A stretch of 64,000 nucleotides of DNA from Symsagittifera roscoffensis (lineage: Eukaryota > Xenacoelomorpha > Acoela > Convolutidae), in the NCBI RefSeq assembly GCF_963678635.1, contig NC_087067.1, positions 58,944,487-59,008,486 of the forward strand, read 5' to 3'. A program made the position numbers and the translations under genes. Under the pieces are notes generated by a model, which saw only the letters and a list, made by a program, of their open reading frames with translations, was not told the DNA's origin and did no database searches. This document shows, in pieces, positions 1-10,256 of this stretch (position 1 is the stretch's first letter; each line of letters opens with the position of its first letter).

Positions 1-1350
1 AACTTATTTCAATAGAGATGTTCGTTTTTCTCATAAAATTTTTGAATTCTTTTGGTAAAATAAAATCTGTTTGTAACAAACTATTTTGATCTGACAAATC
101 AGAAGCGAAGAAATTAATAATTTTCAGTCTAAAAAATTAAGTTGTAGGCATGGTAAGCCTACCCCACCATCTAAGATGGGATGATATAAAATTTCTTTCC
201 GTATGTCGAGTCTGCTTAATTTTTTCAATTCTGTATTCAGTAATTCTTGGCATTTATTAACAGTATCCATTTTAACTGTAGTATGACGAGCACAGTGAAA
301 AATTTTAGGGAGAACACAAACTGACAGTGTTGATGATTTGGCTCCGCGATGTTTTTGAATTTGAGAACTCAACAATAGTTCAATATTTTCAACTTTTTGG
401 GAAGTGTAAAACAAAAAACCAAGTATTTTTGTTTCCTTGACTGTTTTATAGGTTGATAAATCAGTTATGGAAAGCTTTTCACTTTTACTTATATTAACCA
501 TCATTTGAGTTTTTTTGCAAAATGTTTCGATTAAGCGAAACCACCTGTCAATACATCGGATTTTGATAAGTCAAATTATGTCGTCTTCATATGAAATTAG
601 TTTGGGGCACAATAACCCGAAACCTTCAATTGCTTCTGTAGATTCATTTGCTTGAAGAAAGGGTTCGATAAAAATAATGAATAAAAATGCAGAAAAAAGG
701 CAACCTTGTCTCACACCGCTATGAATTTCGAAGCTGGCTGATAAAAAACCATTTATCTCAATTACTACTTATGAGTCTAAATACAAAGTTTCAATAGCTC
801 TAACTGAAAACTCAACAAGGTTCAACCCTTTCAAAATTTTGATGACAAGTGATCTGTCATCTCTATCAAATGCTTTAGAGAAGTCTAATTTTACAGCACA
901 TGAACCTTGGTTCGCCAATCGTTCTGGAGTAATCGCTTTTTTCAACTTTCGTATTGCTGTATGCATTTGTCTTCCAGGCAAATACGTGTGCTGATGGTTT
1001 TTTACAACTTTGCAGAAGTCTTTTTTATTTCTATTACAGATTACATGGGCAAAGATTTTCGCTTCAGTATTCATGAGACTGATTGGGCGAAAATCTTGTA
1101 CTGCTATGGCATTTTCAGATTTCGGGAGCAGTTTGATTATTGCTAAATAAAAACCGTTTGAAAGTTTTCCACCATTATCAAAATGATTAAAAACTTTAGC
1201 TTAAATTGATCGAAACTCATCCGTGAAAGTTTTATATAGCTGAGATGTGAGGCAGTCTGGTCCAGGCGAGCTTTTCAAATTCAATTTGCTTATAACCAAG
1301 TGAATTTCAACTTCTGTAAAATAATTATAGCCATCATTCTCATTATTTTT
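1..1350 (-). pseudogene. LINE reverse transcriptase domain, broken
   Basis: This codes the polymerase that would copy the LINE RNA at the target site. On the minus strand, 1074-769 carries KLDFSKAFD, the RT motif with the first catalytic Asp. Around 718-664 is GVRQGCLFSAFLFIIFIEP, a textbook RT block. At 591-580 is YEDD, the catalytic aspartate pair. An in-frame TGA at 573-571 lies three codons after YEDD, and the thumb/C-terminal part resumes at 504-124 with KSE and LGF motifs. Several further stops and frame changes show that no functional enzyme is made. The domain identity is certain; the clade is not. Confidence 0.88.
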
Positions 1351-1354
1351 GAGC

Positions 1355-1924
1355 TTATTTTTTTGATAAAAATGTCGTTAGTAGTTGATCGGAGTCTGTT
1401 GTAGATTTATTTGAAAAAATATTTGAAAAGTACTTTCGAAATTGATTAAGAATATCCTCATCCGTATGATAAACGTTCCGATCCACTTGAATTCGCTTGA
1501 TTGAGTTAACTGTGTTCCTTGAGGTCCATTGACTACACAATTTGGGCACACCCTCAAATGTATAGCTGAGAGTTTTCCGAATTTTTCGATAATCTAAAAA
1601 ATCTTTTTCCTTGAAAACTTTTTGAAGATGTTACAGCACCAAATGATATTTTTCAATCAAAAGAGGGTTCGGACCTTTTCCGCTGTGAATGCAGTCTCTG
1701 AGAACATTTTCGTGATAATTCAATGTTTTAAGGTCTTTCTGATCTACACGCTTTTTGTTCTCTTGAATAAACCTCAGAAGGTCACGAAAAATGTGCTTAA
1801 AGTTTTTGTAATAACTTGGTGATTCATTTTCAAATTTTTTTTTTAGATCATCACGAATTAAGCTGGCGTTGTTTTTAAAAATTTCTCCATTTAATTTCCA
1901 GTAGCTAGGACCGCGGTGATACAA
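1355..1924 (-). pseudogene. LINE segment between endonuclease and RT
   Basis: Two minus-strand open stretches (1924-1631 and 1549-1355) cover the region between the endonuclease and the RT fingers. The first contains GPSYWKLN, matching the 'xxxWKLN' motif found ahead of RT in L1/Tx1-like elements, followed by a basic helical stretch. The second is short and lysine-rich with no motif I recognise. A stop and a frame change separate them. Function is inferred from position only. Confidence 0.6.
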
Positions 1925-1925
1925 G

Positions 1926-2720
1926 TTAGATAGTTAACAGACGCTTAACAAAAACGTGTAAGAGCAAATGATCAGAAACTGATATTTGAGTGCTTTGCAT
2001 AGAGTCATACCCTGTTTCGAAATTCATAAAAACATAATCTATGCGCGCAAAAGTTTTATGTTGTTTGTCATAAAGTGTATAATCACAAAAACCATTCTTG
2101 AGTGCGAAATCGGCAAAACCAAAACAATCAAGAATTTGTTCTTTGAGTTGGGTAAATCGTTTGATACGTGCATCATTTAACTTAAGTATTGGAGAAATGT
2201 TAATATTGTCATAACTCAGCGCATTAAAATCATCCATCATGATAGTTTTCGATTTATTAGGTAAAAATCTGATGCTTAATTTCAGGGAATTCAGAGTTGC
2301 TTGGAATGCGTTTGGGTTCGCCTAAACGTTGATAACAAACCAATCAAGTGTGACAAACTTCAACAATTGAAAACCAGTAATTGAAGCAATTCTTTTTGCA
2401 GGACTCAAGTTTGATGACCATAACTTTAAGAAACTGACCATAACGTTAAGAAACCACCAGAATTATTTGAGCCCGGTATGAAATCGAATAAAAGATTATA
2501 TTTATCCAGTAAATTCAAATGTATAACCGTAAGTTTTGATATTTTTGCTTCCTGAATGCACAAAATGAAACTGGGTGATTTTTTTAAAACTTGGCATTTT
2601 TTGATTAGTGAGTGTAATTTAGCTGGATTTCTTATGCTAAAAACATTAACGGAAAAATTATCTGGTTTATTTGGATTATTGTTTTTTTTTGGTTTCCTAT
2701 GTTGCACCAATCATCGTGAT
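1926..2720 (-). pseudogene. LINE APE-type endonuclease domain, broken
   Basis: This is the target-site nicking nuclease of the LINE. The minus-strand stretch 2710-2426 has CIQEAK, matching the QE..K motif of apurinic-type endonucleases. The stretch 2240-1926 has DDFNA (normally GDFN), then ARIDYVFMN and finally VSDHLL, the SDH catalytic motif. These fall in the expected order and spacing. About 185 bp between the two stretches (2241-2425) has stops in this frame, so the domain is disrupted in its middle. The leading Gly of GDFN is replaced by Asp. Confidence 0.82.
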
Positions 2721-3090
2721 GACCTTTTTCTTGGCGTCCTGACATTTTGCACTTTTGACATTCTTGTAGTGAAGGTATGTGAAACGAGATTTAAACACCT
2801 TCCCACATCTTGAAACCATCCATTCTGGATTTGTAAGACCAGTCCGCCCGCGTTTTCTCTTGTTCTTCGTTTTGTATTTTAGCTTCTAAAATTGCTCTTC
2901 CTGTGTAAACATACTGACCCGGTTCAGTTACGATACAGGTCTCACGTTTGAATATGGGGCTATGAATTATGTCTTCTGATAATTGGAGAATGAATTTCGC
3001 TTCGATATTGTTGCATACATATGGCAAATTCGACTGTGAGTAAATTATATGCACGCCGTACTCTGATAACATACAAGGATTCGTGGTCAC
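2690..3090 (-). pseudogene. Upstream ORF fragment of the LINE (ORF1-like), function unclear
   Basis: A minus-strand open stretch at 3090-2791 codes about 99 residues with no family I recognise. Continuing toward 2690 in a neighbouring frame gives a short Cys/His-containing stretch (RCGKVF followed by LHYKNVKSAKC) that resembles a worn C2H2-type finger. Some LINE ORF1 proteins carry zinc fingers, and the position directly upstream of the endonuclease fits. It could instead be a fragment of unrelated sequence. The frame change between the two pieces means it is not intact. Confidence 0.4.
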
Positions 3091-3110
3091 TATTTGATAG
3101 AATCTTGTGA

Positions 3111-3285
3111 AACTTATTGTGTTGTGCTATTATTATCAATAGTCAAACTAGAAGGTCACTTGAAATCAAATTGAGTATATAGGCTTAAGAAGGGATAGGT
3201 AGGGATAGGGAGTCTAGACAAGTCAAGAATACCTAAACGAGATAACAGCTCTAGGAAATTCATACCTGAAAAGCAAAGAAAAGCA
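3111..3285 (+). other. Leader upstream of element A gag; no 5' LTR recognised
   Basis: About 175 bp lie between the LINE and the first gag ATG at 3286. There is a TATA-like string (tatata) at 3176-3181 and an imperfect direct repeat of gggatagg at 3192-3210. I see no primer-binding site that I can match to a tRNA. Nothing here resembles the sequence following element A's coding region at its 3' end, so the 5' LTR seems to be missing or too diverged to see. Confidence 0.35.
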
Positions 3286-4443
3286 ATGACCGACCCTTTT
3301 CTGGAACGGATCACACGAACCCGGACCGACAAAGGGGAGACGGTTTCAGGCAAAATGGTTGAAACCAGGAGTCAGAAGTCCCCAGAAGAGCAAAAAGCTA
3401 TGTTAGAGGGGGAGGTCCATCCGGACCAGGCCATGCAGGAGATTCAAGAAATGCATGGGCCAGACGGGAGAAGGAACAGAAGGCTGGCGAGTGAATCTAC
3501 TCCGGTAGAACAAGGCCAAGATTTTGCCACTGCCACCGGGGCACTGGACCGAGAGGAGATGTCGGAACTGTCCAACATCTCTACTGAAATTGTGGCAACT
3601 AGGAGATCACCCACAGATAATACCATGATGGCAGATGTGACGGAGAAACAGACTACGTCCTCATCGTTCACAGAAAGAATGAGAAACACTTTGGGGAATA
3701 TCTTTCCATTCACCATGGGAGTGGGCACAGGAAATGAAGGTGAATACCAGGAGGAAGAAGAGGACAATGAGGAGCAAGTAGACTTTGGATCTCAAGTCAG
3801 TTTCAATAGTTCAACCCAGGAGAATGAGCCATACATCAACAGAGGGACTGGAACCATAGACAAATTTGGCGTGGTGAGAACGATATGTAAAGACACGAAC
3901 ACATCAGGCCAGTCAAGAGACTTTGTGAATATGACAAATTCGGAGACGCGAACTGGGGAGAATAAAAACATTGAGCTAGGCAACGCATCGGCGGAACCAG
4001 AAGTGGATGATGAAAAAACGTCGAGGCAGAGAATCAAAGCCCGAATCTCAACCAGCACAAAGCTACCTGGGACCCTCAGGGTGACACCGCCACTAGTGAC
4101 GCCACTAATAGAAAACAGGGCAGCATTAGAAGAAGCCTTGAAAAACATAGTGGGCAGTATAGGAGAACAAAATGAGCAGATGTCCATAAGAATGAGTGAA
4201 CTAGAAAGAGCAGTCCACGCTGAAAGAGAAAGTCTGCGGCAAGAAATAAAACGAAACAGACAAGAAGCTGGTAGAAGCGAAAAACGTTTGAAGGAGAGAA
4301 CAGACGAGCACATAGAGAAGAACTTGTCCCGTATGACAAGAGAAGCGGAACAGAGAGAGTTACGCTTAAGAGACGATATGGAAAAGTTAAGAACGCAACG
4401 AGAGCAGATTCTTGGAACTCTAGACACAAAGATAGAGCGATGA
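3286..4443 (+). CDS. Gag N-terminal region of element A (coiled-coil protein)
   Basis: This is an open frame of 385 codons from the first ATG after the leader. The N-terminal two thirds is acidic, polar and low in hydrophobics, so probably disordered. Residues ~275-385 are a long charged heptad-rich stretch (MSIRMSELERAVHAERE and following) predicted to form a coiled coil. It has no capsid motif; the capsid-like part lies downstream in another frame. Element B keeps only the end of this coiled-coil region, cut off at its satellite junction. The stop at 4441-4443 is probably a lesion, because gag-like sequence resumes in a neighbouring frame at once. I infer Gag from position. Confidence 0.65.
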   Translation: MTDPFLERITRTRTDKGETVSGKMVETRSQKSPEEQKAMLEGEVHPDQAMQEIQEMHGPDGRRNRRLASESTPVEQGQDFATATGALDREEMSELSNISTEIVATRRSPTDNTMMADVTEKQTTSSSFTERMRNTLGNIFPFTMGVGTGNEGEYQEEEEDNEEQVDFGSQVSFNSSTQENEPYINRGTGTIDKFGVVRTICKDTNTSGQSRDFVNMTNSETRTGENKNIELGNASAEPEVDDEKTSRQRIKARISTSTKLPGTLRVTPPLVTPLIENRAALEEALKNIVGSIGEQNEQMSIRMSELERAVHAERESLRQEIKRNRQEAGRSEKRLKERTDEHIEKNLSRMTREAEQRELRLRDDMEKLRTQREQILGTLDTKIER

Positions 4444-5722
4444 TGGAGATGCGAACTCAGGCTATCATGGACAATTTGGACGGGCTACTAGGAAGCAGGA
4501 GTGGACCATGAGAAGGGGAACCAAATTCGGGAGGTCCGGGCAGGGAACCGAAGGTGAACTTCAATGACCATCAAAGGAGGAGGACATATGGATCCACTAG
4601 AGGCAGGGGCAGCTCATCAAGCTAAGCCACAAGGGATTATAGATCACGGGGCCCCAACAGTAGGGCAAGTTCAACAGGGAACAGACAGACCTCGAATGAA
4701 AAACCGACACAAGGTACACATGCAACTGGGAGAGATGATTCCAGTAACAGAAGAAATGCCAGCCCAGGGAGAAGTCATGTGGGCCAAGGAGAAAATAGTC
4801 GGTGATTCCGATTGTAGGGATGCACCAAACACAGAACCATTAGAAGAGGTGACGATACTCAGGCAGGACACTCAAGGGATGCTAAGGCAATGGCCACAGC
4901 CTTTGAACCCCTAAACATGTCCTTGGAGACATTCCTTACAAGGTTATCCAGAACCAATGAACGCAGTGAGATGTCCAAAAGAGTCTTTAAGAAACCAAGG
5001 TGCTATAAGGACGAATCTGATGCTGTATTGATACCTGGATAGAGGTAATGAAACTGCATTTCGAGGAAGAGGACTTGTCGGAAAGACAAGAACGCAGTGC
5101 AGTCACCAGTAACTTGAAAGGGACAGCCCTGAACTGTGTCATGGCCAAGAAGCAATATCAGCGTGACACAGCCGAGAAAATCTTCGAAATCTTGTTAAAC
5201 CGTTTTGGATCAGGGGTGCAGGGGCACCAGGCGATGATGCGCTTCGAGAAACGGAGGCAACGAGAAGATGAAATGATAGACAAGTTTCTAGATAACTTGG
5301 AAATGCTGAGAAGACGCAGCCAACCGGACAAGTCAAACCAAAGGATGAACCTAGCAGTAGCCTCAAAATTCATCGATGGTGTGAAGAATGATGAACTTCG
5401 AACGATGCTGGCAACGCATTACACACCACTATCAACCAATGCACCGACACCAGAGGAGTTGAGACTCAAGTCAAAAGATTATCTTTTATTGAAACCTCCT
5501 TCGAGATCTGGATATTATAAGAACAATTATGGCAAATTTAACAACGGACCGGCAAACCAAGGAAACAACTGGTATAAACCGAGGGATGATATGGAAAAGA
5601 GACGCTCTTGTGCCAATTGCAGTTCAACGGACCATCATGTGTCAGCATGCCCAACTTACAAACAAGGCATGAAAGCAATAGGCTTCAGTCTCGCTCGTGG
5701 ACGAAGATGCGTCAGAAGTTGA
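4444..5722 (+). pseudogene. Gag central region and capsid-like domain of element A, frameshifted
   Basis: From 4575 to about 5043 the frame that looks ancestral is rich in Arg, Ser and Gly, as in nucleic-acid-binding Gag linkers. It has internal stops. The frame changes at about 5020, and from 5024 to 5722 it matches element B gag closely: CIDTWIEVM, then EILLNRFGS, GHQAMMRFEKRR and SKFIDGVK. This helical stretch is the Ty3 capsid-like domain that would assemble the particle. It ends with a zinc knuckle at 5609-5650 (C-x2-C-x4-H-x4-C, CANC...H...C), lacking the usual Gly. A shift at about 5690 moves the reading to the next frame. Confidence 0.75.
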
Positions 5723-6926
5723 CCATGAGGATTTCATGAGAGGAGTAAATGCAAAATTCGGCCCGAGGTGTTTCTTTTGCAACTTGGAAGGTCATTTTAA
5801 ATCAGATTCTCCGCAATTCTGGGATGCAGTGGCGGATATCAAGCATCCAAGGCATGAGGAAGCTTTATCAGAAGTGAAAGCCTGTAAGGCTCGCCTGTTG
5901 AGTGAAGCAGAAGCGCGCAGAAAAGACAAACCGCAAGAGCTGGCGACGAAGAAAATGCAAGCGGTAACTGAAGAGACATATGAATTGGATCCAGTGACTG
6001 CGGCCGATGACTTCAAGATTGATTATAGAGCAGCCGCGATGGATGCCCTAAATGGAGTGCAGCAGGAACTAGTGACTAAAGAGATCGAACGAAAAGTGAA
6101 ACTCGAACTGGAAAATGAGAAACTACAGGAGCAACTGAACACCTTCGAAGCAACGGAGGTCGAAGAGACAAAAGCACCAAGCAGTTTGAGCATGAAACTT
6201 AATGTGATCTCCGGTCAGAGGTTCGGCATGGAGCCGCAAGGAAGCAAAATACAGTCAATAATCTCGGTGGCTGGACACCAGGTAATCAGAAATCTGAGTG
6301 AACCATCAGAGTTCACTTTGATGCATTTGGATACATATGCAGATTATCCGAGGCGGGTGGAGCCACGCACTGAGTCGAGAGTTGTGCGAGCACTACTAAC
6401 AACTGGTGGCCCTCGCATAAAGAAACTTCATGGACGCTACGTGGAAGTCTATGGGCCGTATCAAGCAACGCTGAACGTAGATGGAATCAGTATCTACACT
6501 AGGACTTATGTGACAACAGACAGTGACCAAATAGGGCAGATCTATTTGGTAGAGGAGGAACTAAAAGTCAGCAGGATAGGCCATGACGCCATGATGGAAC
6601 AAGACGCGGTACACATTGGATACGAAGCTGATGTGACAGCACACCTGCTCGACACCAATGGCAAGAAACTTGGAGTCACAGGGCTTCTGGACACAGGAGC
6701 GGTGGTAAAAACTTGGGAACGAATGGGCTTCACGAGGGATGATCTAATTCCGACGAATCTCCGACTGGCAGCCGCCAATCGAGGAGCGATTTACGTAGCC
6801 GGAAGAACGCCGATAACAATTCTCCAAAATGGGAGGACGAGATCTATGGATGAGTTTCCTGGTAGTAGAGAATTTAGACGACGCCGACCAATTCATCTTG
6901 GGCAGAGAGTTTGTCAGGAATTTTGA
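5697..6926 (+). pseudogene. Gag C-terminus, second zinc knuckle and protease N-terminal half of element A
   Basis: This open frame of ~410 codons continues gag. A second knuckle at 5769-5810 reads C-x2-C-x4-H-x4-S, so its last Cys is Ser. A helical, charged linker follows. A retropepsin-like aspartic protease then begins near 6670, with GLLDTGAVV holding the catalytic Asp. Protease would cut the Gag-Pol precursor inside the particle. The C-terminal half of the protease sits in another frame, because a shift occurs near 6835-6845. The last ~30 codons of this frame are therefore out-of-frame tail. Element B lacks this protease half entirely. Confidence 0.8.
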
Positions 6927-7524
6927 CGTGATGATTGACTTGAACAAAGGTCTGATACGGATTAGAAACAGAAACCCGAACCGGAAGTATGTTAAGAAAC
7001 CAATCAATAGGATAATAACAGACAAAAACAAGGTGCCAATTTTTTTAGATAGAAAAGTAAAACTACATCCAGGACAGGCTGTGGTGGCACTTTTTAGAAT
7101 GAGCAATTTGAATCCGTTAAGTGATAGTAAACAGATTTGTTTAGTACCGAATCCAAGTAGTCAGAAATCGGTGATTTTAGGCCGGAGCTTCTCGGTATCG
7201 CAAAACGGACTGTGTGTCAGTGTGTTATTTATCACATTGGACATCACGGTTTCAATCCAGCGTGGAAAGAAGATCGGTTACGCTTTGCCGATGAGGACCG
7301 ACTATGAGGAAACACAAAACTTGAAGAAACATAGTGTGAAAGACTGTCCTTATCATGCCAATAAAGATAAAATTTTAAACAGGATTAATGATTTAAAATC
7401 TATTCATAAATTGTTCTCAATGAAATCCGAAACGGACGACGACTTATTGAGCTGCTCGAATTTTCCGGAACGCCTCACGTCATATGAACTAGAATTTGAC
7501 AAACCGGTTTTGCCAGAGATATAA
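6829..7524 (+). pseudogene. Protease C-terminal half and protease-RT spacer of element A
   Basis: From WMSFLVVENL through FILGREFVRNFDVMIDL (about 6845-6955) this is the second half of the retropepsin fold, with the ILGR(D/E)F motif typical of Ty3 proteases. The remaining ~170 residues match element B's 39763-38984 along their length, including ILGRSFS. They form the spacer between protease and RT. The frame ends with a stop at 7522-7524, just after LPEI, and RT resumes two codons later. It overlaps the upstream frame by ~98 bp because of a frameshift lesion, not a designed overlap. Confidence 0.78.
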
Positions 7525-8419
7525 CATTTGAAAGGTAAAATAAGTGAAGGGGATTTCAAAAAATTACGGGACGTTTTAAATCGGAACGCAGATGTATTTT
7601 CAAAACATAAGGCGGATATCGGTTGCTGTAACTTCGTCGAACACGAAATTGATCTCGAAGAAGGCGCCGTTCCCCACAGAGAGGGCGGGAGACGCATGAC
7701 GCCACACAAGTCGGAAGCGTGCCTAGCGGAAATCGAGATGCTGCTCGAATAAGACATGACAGAACCCTCGAAATCGCCGTGGGCTTGCGGGTGGTAATGG
7801 CAAAAAAATAAGGGGGCAGTTAGGGTTTTGTTGCGACTTTCGCTATCTAAACGCGGTGACGATAAAAGATGCGTACCCGATACCGCGAATAGGCGAGAGA
7901 CTCTCCAAACTAGGTGATGTCAAGTTATTTACAACATTGTTCTTGGGTTCGGCCTTCTGGCAAGTCCCTCTGCGGAAGAAGGATAGAGAGAAAAATGGAT
8001 TCGAGTGCGATTTGGGTTTGTACCAGTGGAAGAGGATGCCCTTCGGCTTGTGCAATGCAACGGCCACTTTTCAAAGACTGATGGCTCAGGCTTTGACCGT
8101 AGTGACTAAGAAGTACGGGAATTTCGTGATGTGTTACGTGGATGACGTAGTCATAGCGACACCGACCCTGGAAGACCACATTGACCGGCTCGATGAGGTC
8201 TTTGGAAGCATGAAAAGAGCAGGCTTGAAGTGCAAACCATCGAAATGTGAAATCCTTAGGGATTCGATTAAGTACCTGGGAAGAATGGTGGACAGACATG
8301 GTGTGAGGCCGGACCCGGAAGCAGTAGAAGCGGCGTTGACATGGAAGGCTCCCAGAACCGAAACACAGCTAATGAGCTTCCTGGGAGTTGCCAATTGTTA
8401 CCGTGAATTCATCAAAGGA

Positions 8420-8513
8420 TATGCAGACAAGGTGTATCCAATGCAGAGATTGGTGCGCAACAAAAGAAAGAAGTTCGAATGGAACGATGAAGCACAGGTT
8501 GCCTTCGAGAACA
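8420..8513 (+). repeat. Source segment of an inverted 94-bp duplication (within RT)
   Basis: This part of the RT coding sequence is present a second time, inverted, at 8948-9041. Nothing else marks it. Element B has the source region (around 38120-38210) but not the inverted copy, so this is the original location. Confidence 0.85.
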
Positions 8514-8947
8514 TAAAGCGGGAACTGTGTGAAGCGCCAGTGCTAGGCATGCCTACAGAAAACGGCATGTATGTTCTTGACACAGACGCGTCGGTAGTTG
8601 CCATCTCAGGAATATTGCATCAGGAGCAAGAATGGAATGGAAGAACAGTTCTTCGTCCCATTGCATATGGCAGCAAGGTCTTGAGTGACACTGAGATGAA
8701 ATATGGTGCTCCAGAAGCAGAACTTTTTGCAGTAGTCACTTTCGTGGAAAAAAACCGTGCATACTTGGGGAGCGCTCCCTTCAAGTTACGCGTGGACAAC
8801 AGAGCGTAATCCTGGTTGAAGCCCTACTCGATGGATCAGAGTTACATTGGTAGATGGATAGTAAGATTGGATGGCTACCACAGGATACTCGAGCACAGGA
8901 TGCCTGATAAACACCAGAATGCTGACAGCCTCAGTAAGAAAACTGAG

Positions 8948-9041
8948 TGTTCTCGAAGGCAACCTGTGCTTCATCGTTCCATTCGAACTTCTTTTCTTTG
9001 TTGCGCACCAATCTCTGCATTGGATACACCTTGTCTGCATA
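8948..9041 (-). repeat. Inverted 94-bp copy of 8420-8513 inserted in RNase H
   Basis: Read in reverse complement, these 94 bases match 8420-8513 almost base for base and at the same length. The insertion sits between codons for KKTE and FYE in the RNase H C-terminal region. Element B reads KKTEFYEK without interruption, which marks both edges of the insert. No target duplication or transposon ends are visible, so this looks like a copied-in patch from break repair or template switching. Confidence 0.88.
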
Positions 9042-9181
9042 TTCTATGAAAGGTTGGAACAGAAGCAAGCCAATCAAGCAGAAATAAAGGAAGGATTCTC
9101 GTTTCTGGACAAAGAAACTTAGGAAGCGCTTCCCTTAATGGGATGGTTGGATAAGTCTGGACATCCAATTCCAGGGCATCC

Positions 9182-10256
9182 TTAGCTACCTGTCGAGAAA
9201 GCAGTCGAGATAAAAATCCTATCCAAAAGGTACCCGGTGCCCTTGGATCTGTTGCTGCGCTCAAACCTGGTCCAGCAGGAACTCTCTCGCATGAACATAA
9301 ACAGCCTCTCATTATTGGACAAAACGGTGCAGGTGACACCGCAAGTGATGAGGATGCTGGGTGGATTGCTAGAGAGAGAAGTGACCAGAGACGACCCCGA
9401 GTGGGCAGCTGCCATGGCATCACTGACAGTCAGGGAGAAGGTGAAGATCATGCCGTCAATACGACAACACAAAGATAACGAGAGGGATTGTAGGTCAATA
9501 GTAGAGCAGCTAGTATCGTCGATACCCATAGAGGTCTTAATGAATACTTCATATGGTCGGAAAGAACAGGGCAACGATACGCGAAAGAAAACAGTTACCT
9601 CTGAAGTCCGAGATGGAGAAAGTGAGAGGGTTGAACGAATCCTGGAGCAAGATTATTTGTCCGGGGAGACAAATGGTGAGAAAAGACGGCGAGCTCAAGA
9701 TCAACATCCGGGACAACGAAGTTTGTCCGGGGAGTCTGAGATAGGTGAAAAAGTTCCCGACGAGAGACAGGACCTGTGGAACAAAGTTCTGTCCGGGAGT
9801 TCAGATGGATGCGAAGAAGGCACGGACCTGATCTGGAGGAGGTTGCAGACTCCATCATAGTCTCTACAAAAGATGACGATTCCAGGAACTCAGGAATTGA
9901 CACATACTCAGACAGAAACTAGAGCTCGGGATCAGAGCTGTCAGGATTAGCGATCCACACACTGTTAGTGGAAACTCGTGCAAGGGATCTGGATAGAGAA
10001 GTGTACCATGACCCTGACAGTGATCGCTACCTCATACCAAGCGAAAGAGTCTTTGACAACGCAGCGTATGATTTGGAAACCATAGCGGTATCAAAGCGGT
10101 CGATAAGTCTGTTGCCGCAAAAGAGGTAGTCAGGACTGATTTTCAGGCGTTCAAACAAGAAACACAGCCGTTGGTGAAGATTTGATGCATTAAGATGGAA
10201 GAAGACACACACCAGCCCAATGAGATGAATAGTCAGATGAGGGTCATGAGACATAC
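9182..10256 (+). pseudogene. Long linker between RNase H and integrase in element A
   Basis: The open stretch 9237-9860 and the broken sequence after it cover ~350 codons between RNase H and integrase. That is far longer than the usual Ty3 tether. The protein is hydrophilic and charged, with no enzyme motif. Three spaced copies of an LSG motif (YLSGE, SLSGE, VLSGS) occur between about 9655 and 9810. Element B has a comparable acidic, Lys/Glu-rich linker at 37475-36571, but I could not align the two confidently across their length. I do not know its role. Confidence 0.55.

Larger units (their letters stand above)
1..3110 (-). mobile_element. Degenerate LINE (non-LTR retrotransposon), 3' end outside window
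   Basis: Read on the minus strand, the order is an ORF1-like piece (about 3090-2690), an APE-type endonuclease (2710-1926), a connecting segment (1924-1355) and a reverse transcriptase (about 1350 down past 124). This is the standard non-LTR order, with the element running off the left edge. Frames are interrupted by stops and shifts every 200-400 bp, so it is a dead copy. The sequence is clearly more AT-rich than the adjoining LTR element. The RT and 'YWKLN' connecting motif recall the L1/Tx1 side of the LINE tree, but I cannot fix the clade by eye. Confidence 0.85.
7525..9180 (+). pseudogene. Reverse transcriptase-RNase H of element A, catalytically dead
   Basis: Ty3/gypsy RT: the approach region is at 7528-7752, fingers and palm at 7856-8500, and YVDD at 8135-8146. 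RNase H follows with DTDAS (8579-8590), the conserved E in the EAELFA stretch, and VDN near 8793. Element B and other Ty3 elements have Asp in the LDLGSAFWQ motif. Here it is Phe (LFLGSAFWQ, codon 7940-7942), so the first catalytic Asp is gone. Stops TAA 7750-7752, TAA 8807-8809 and TAG 9120-9122, plus shifts around 7790-7850, break the frame. A 94-bp inverted copy of the RT gene is inserted at 8948-9041. Confidence 0.9.

Noticed and set aside
3444-4427. Long minus-strand open stretches opposite element A gag
   Set aside because: They lie antisense to a plus-strand frame that matches the element's structure, and contain no motif. Antisense shadows of an acidic, AG-rich strand.
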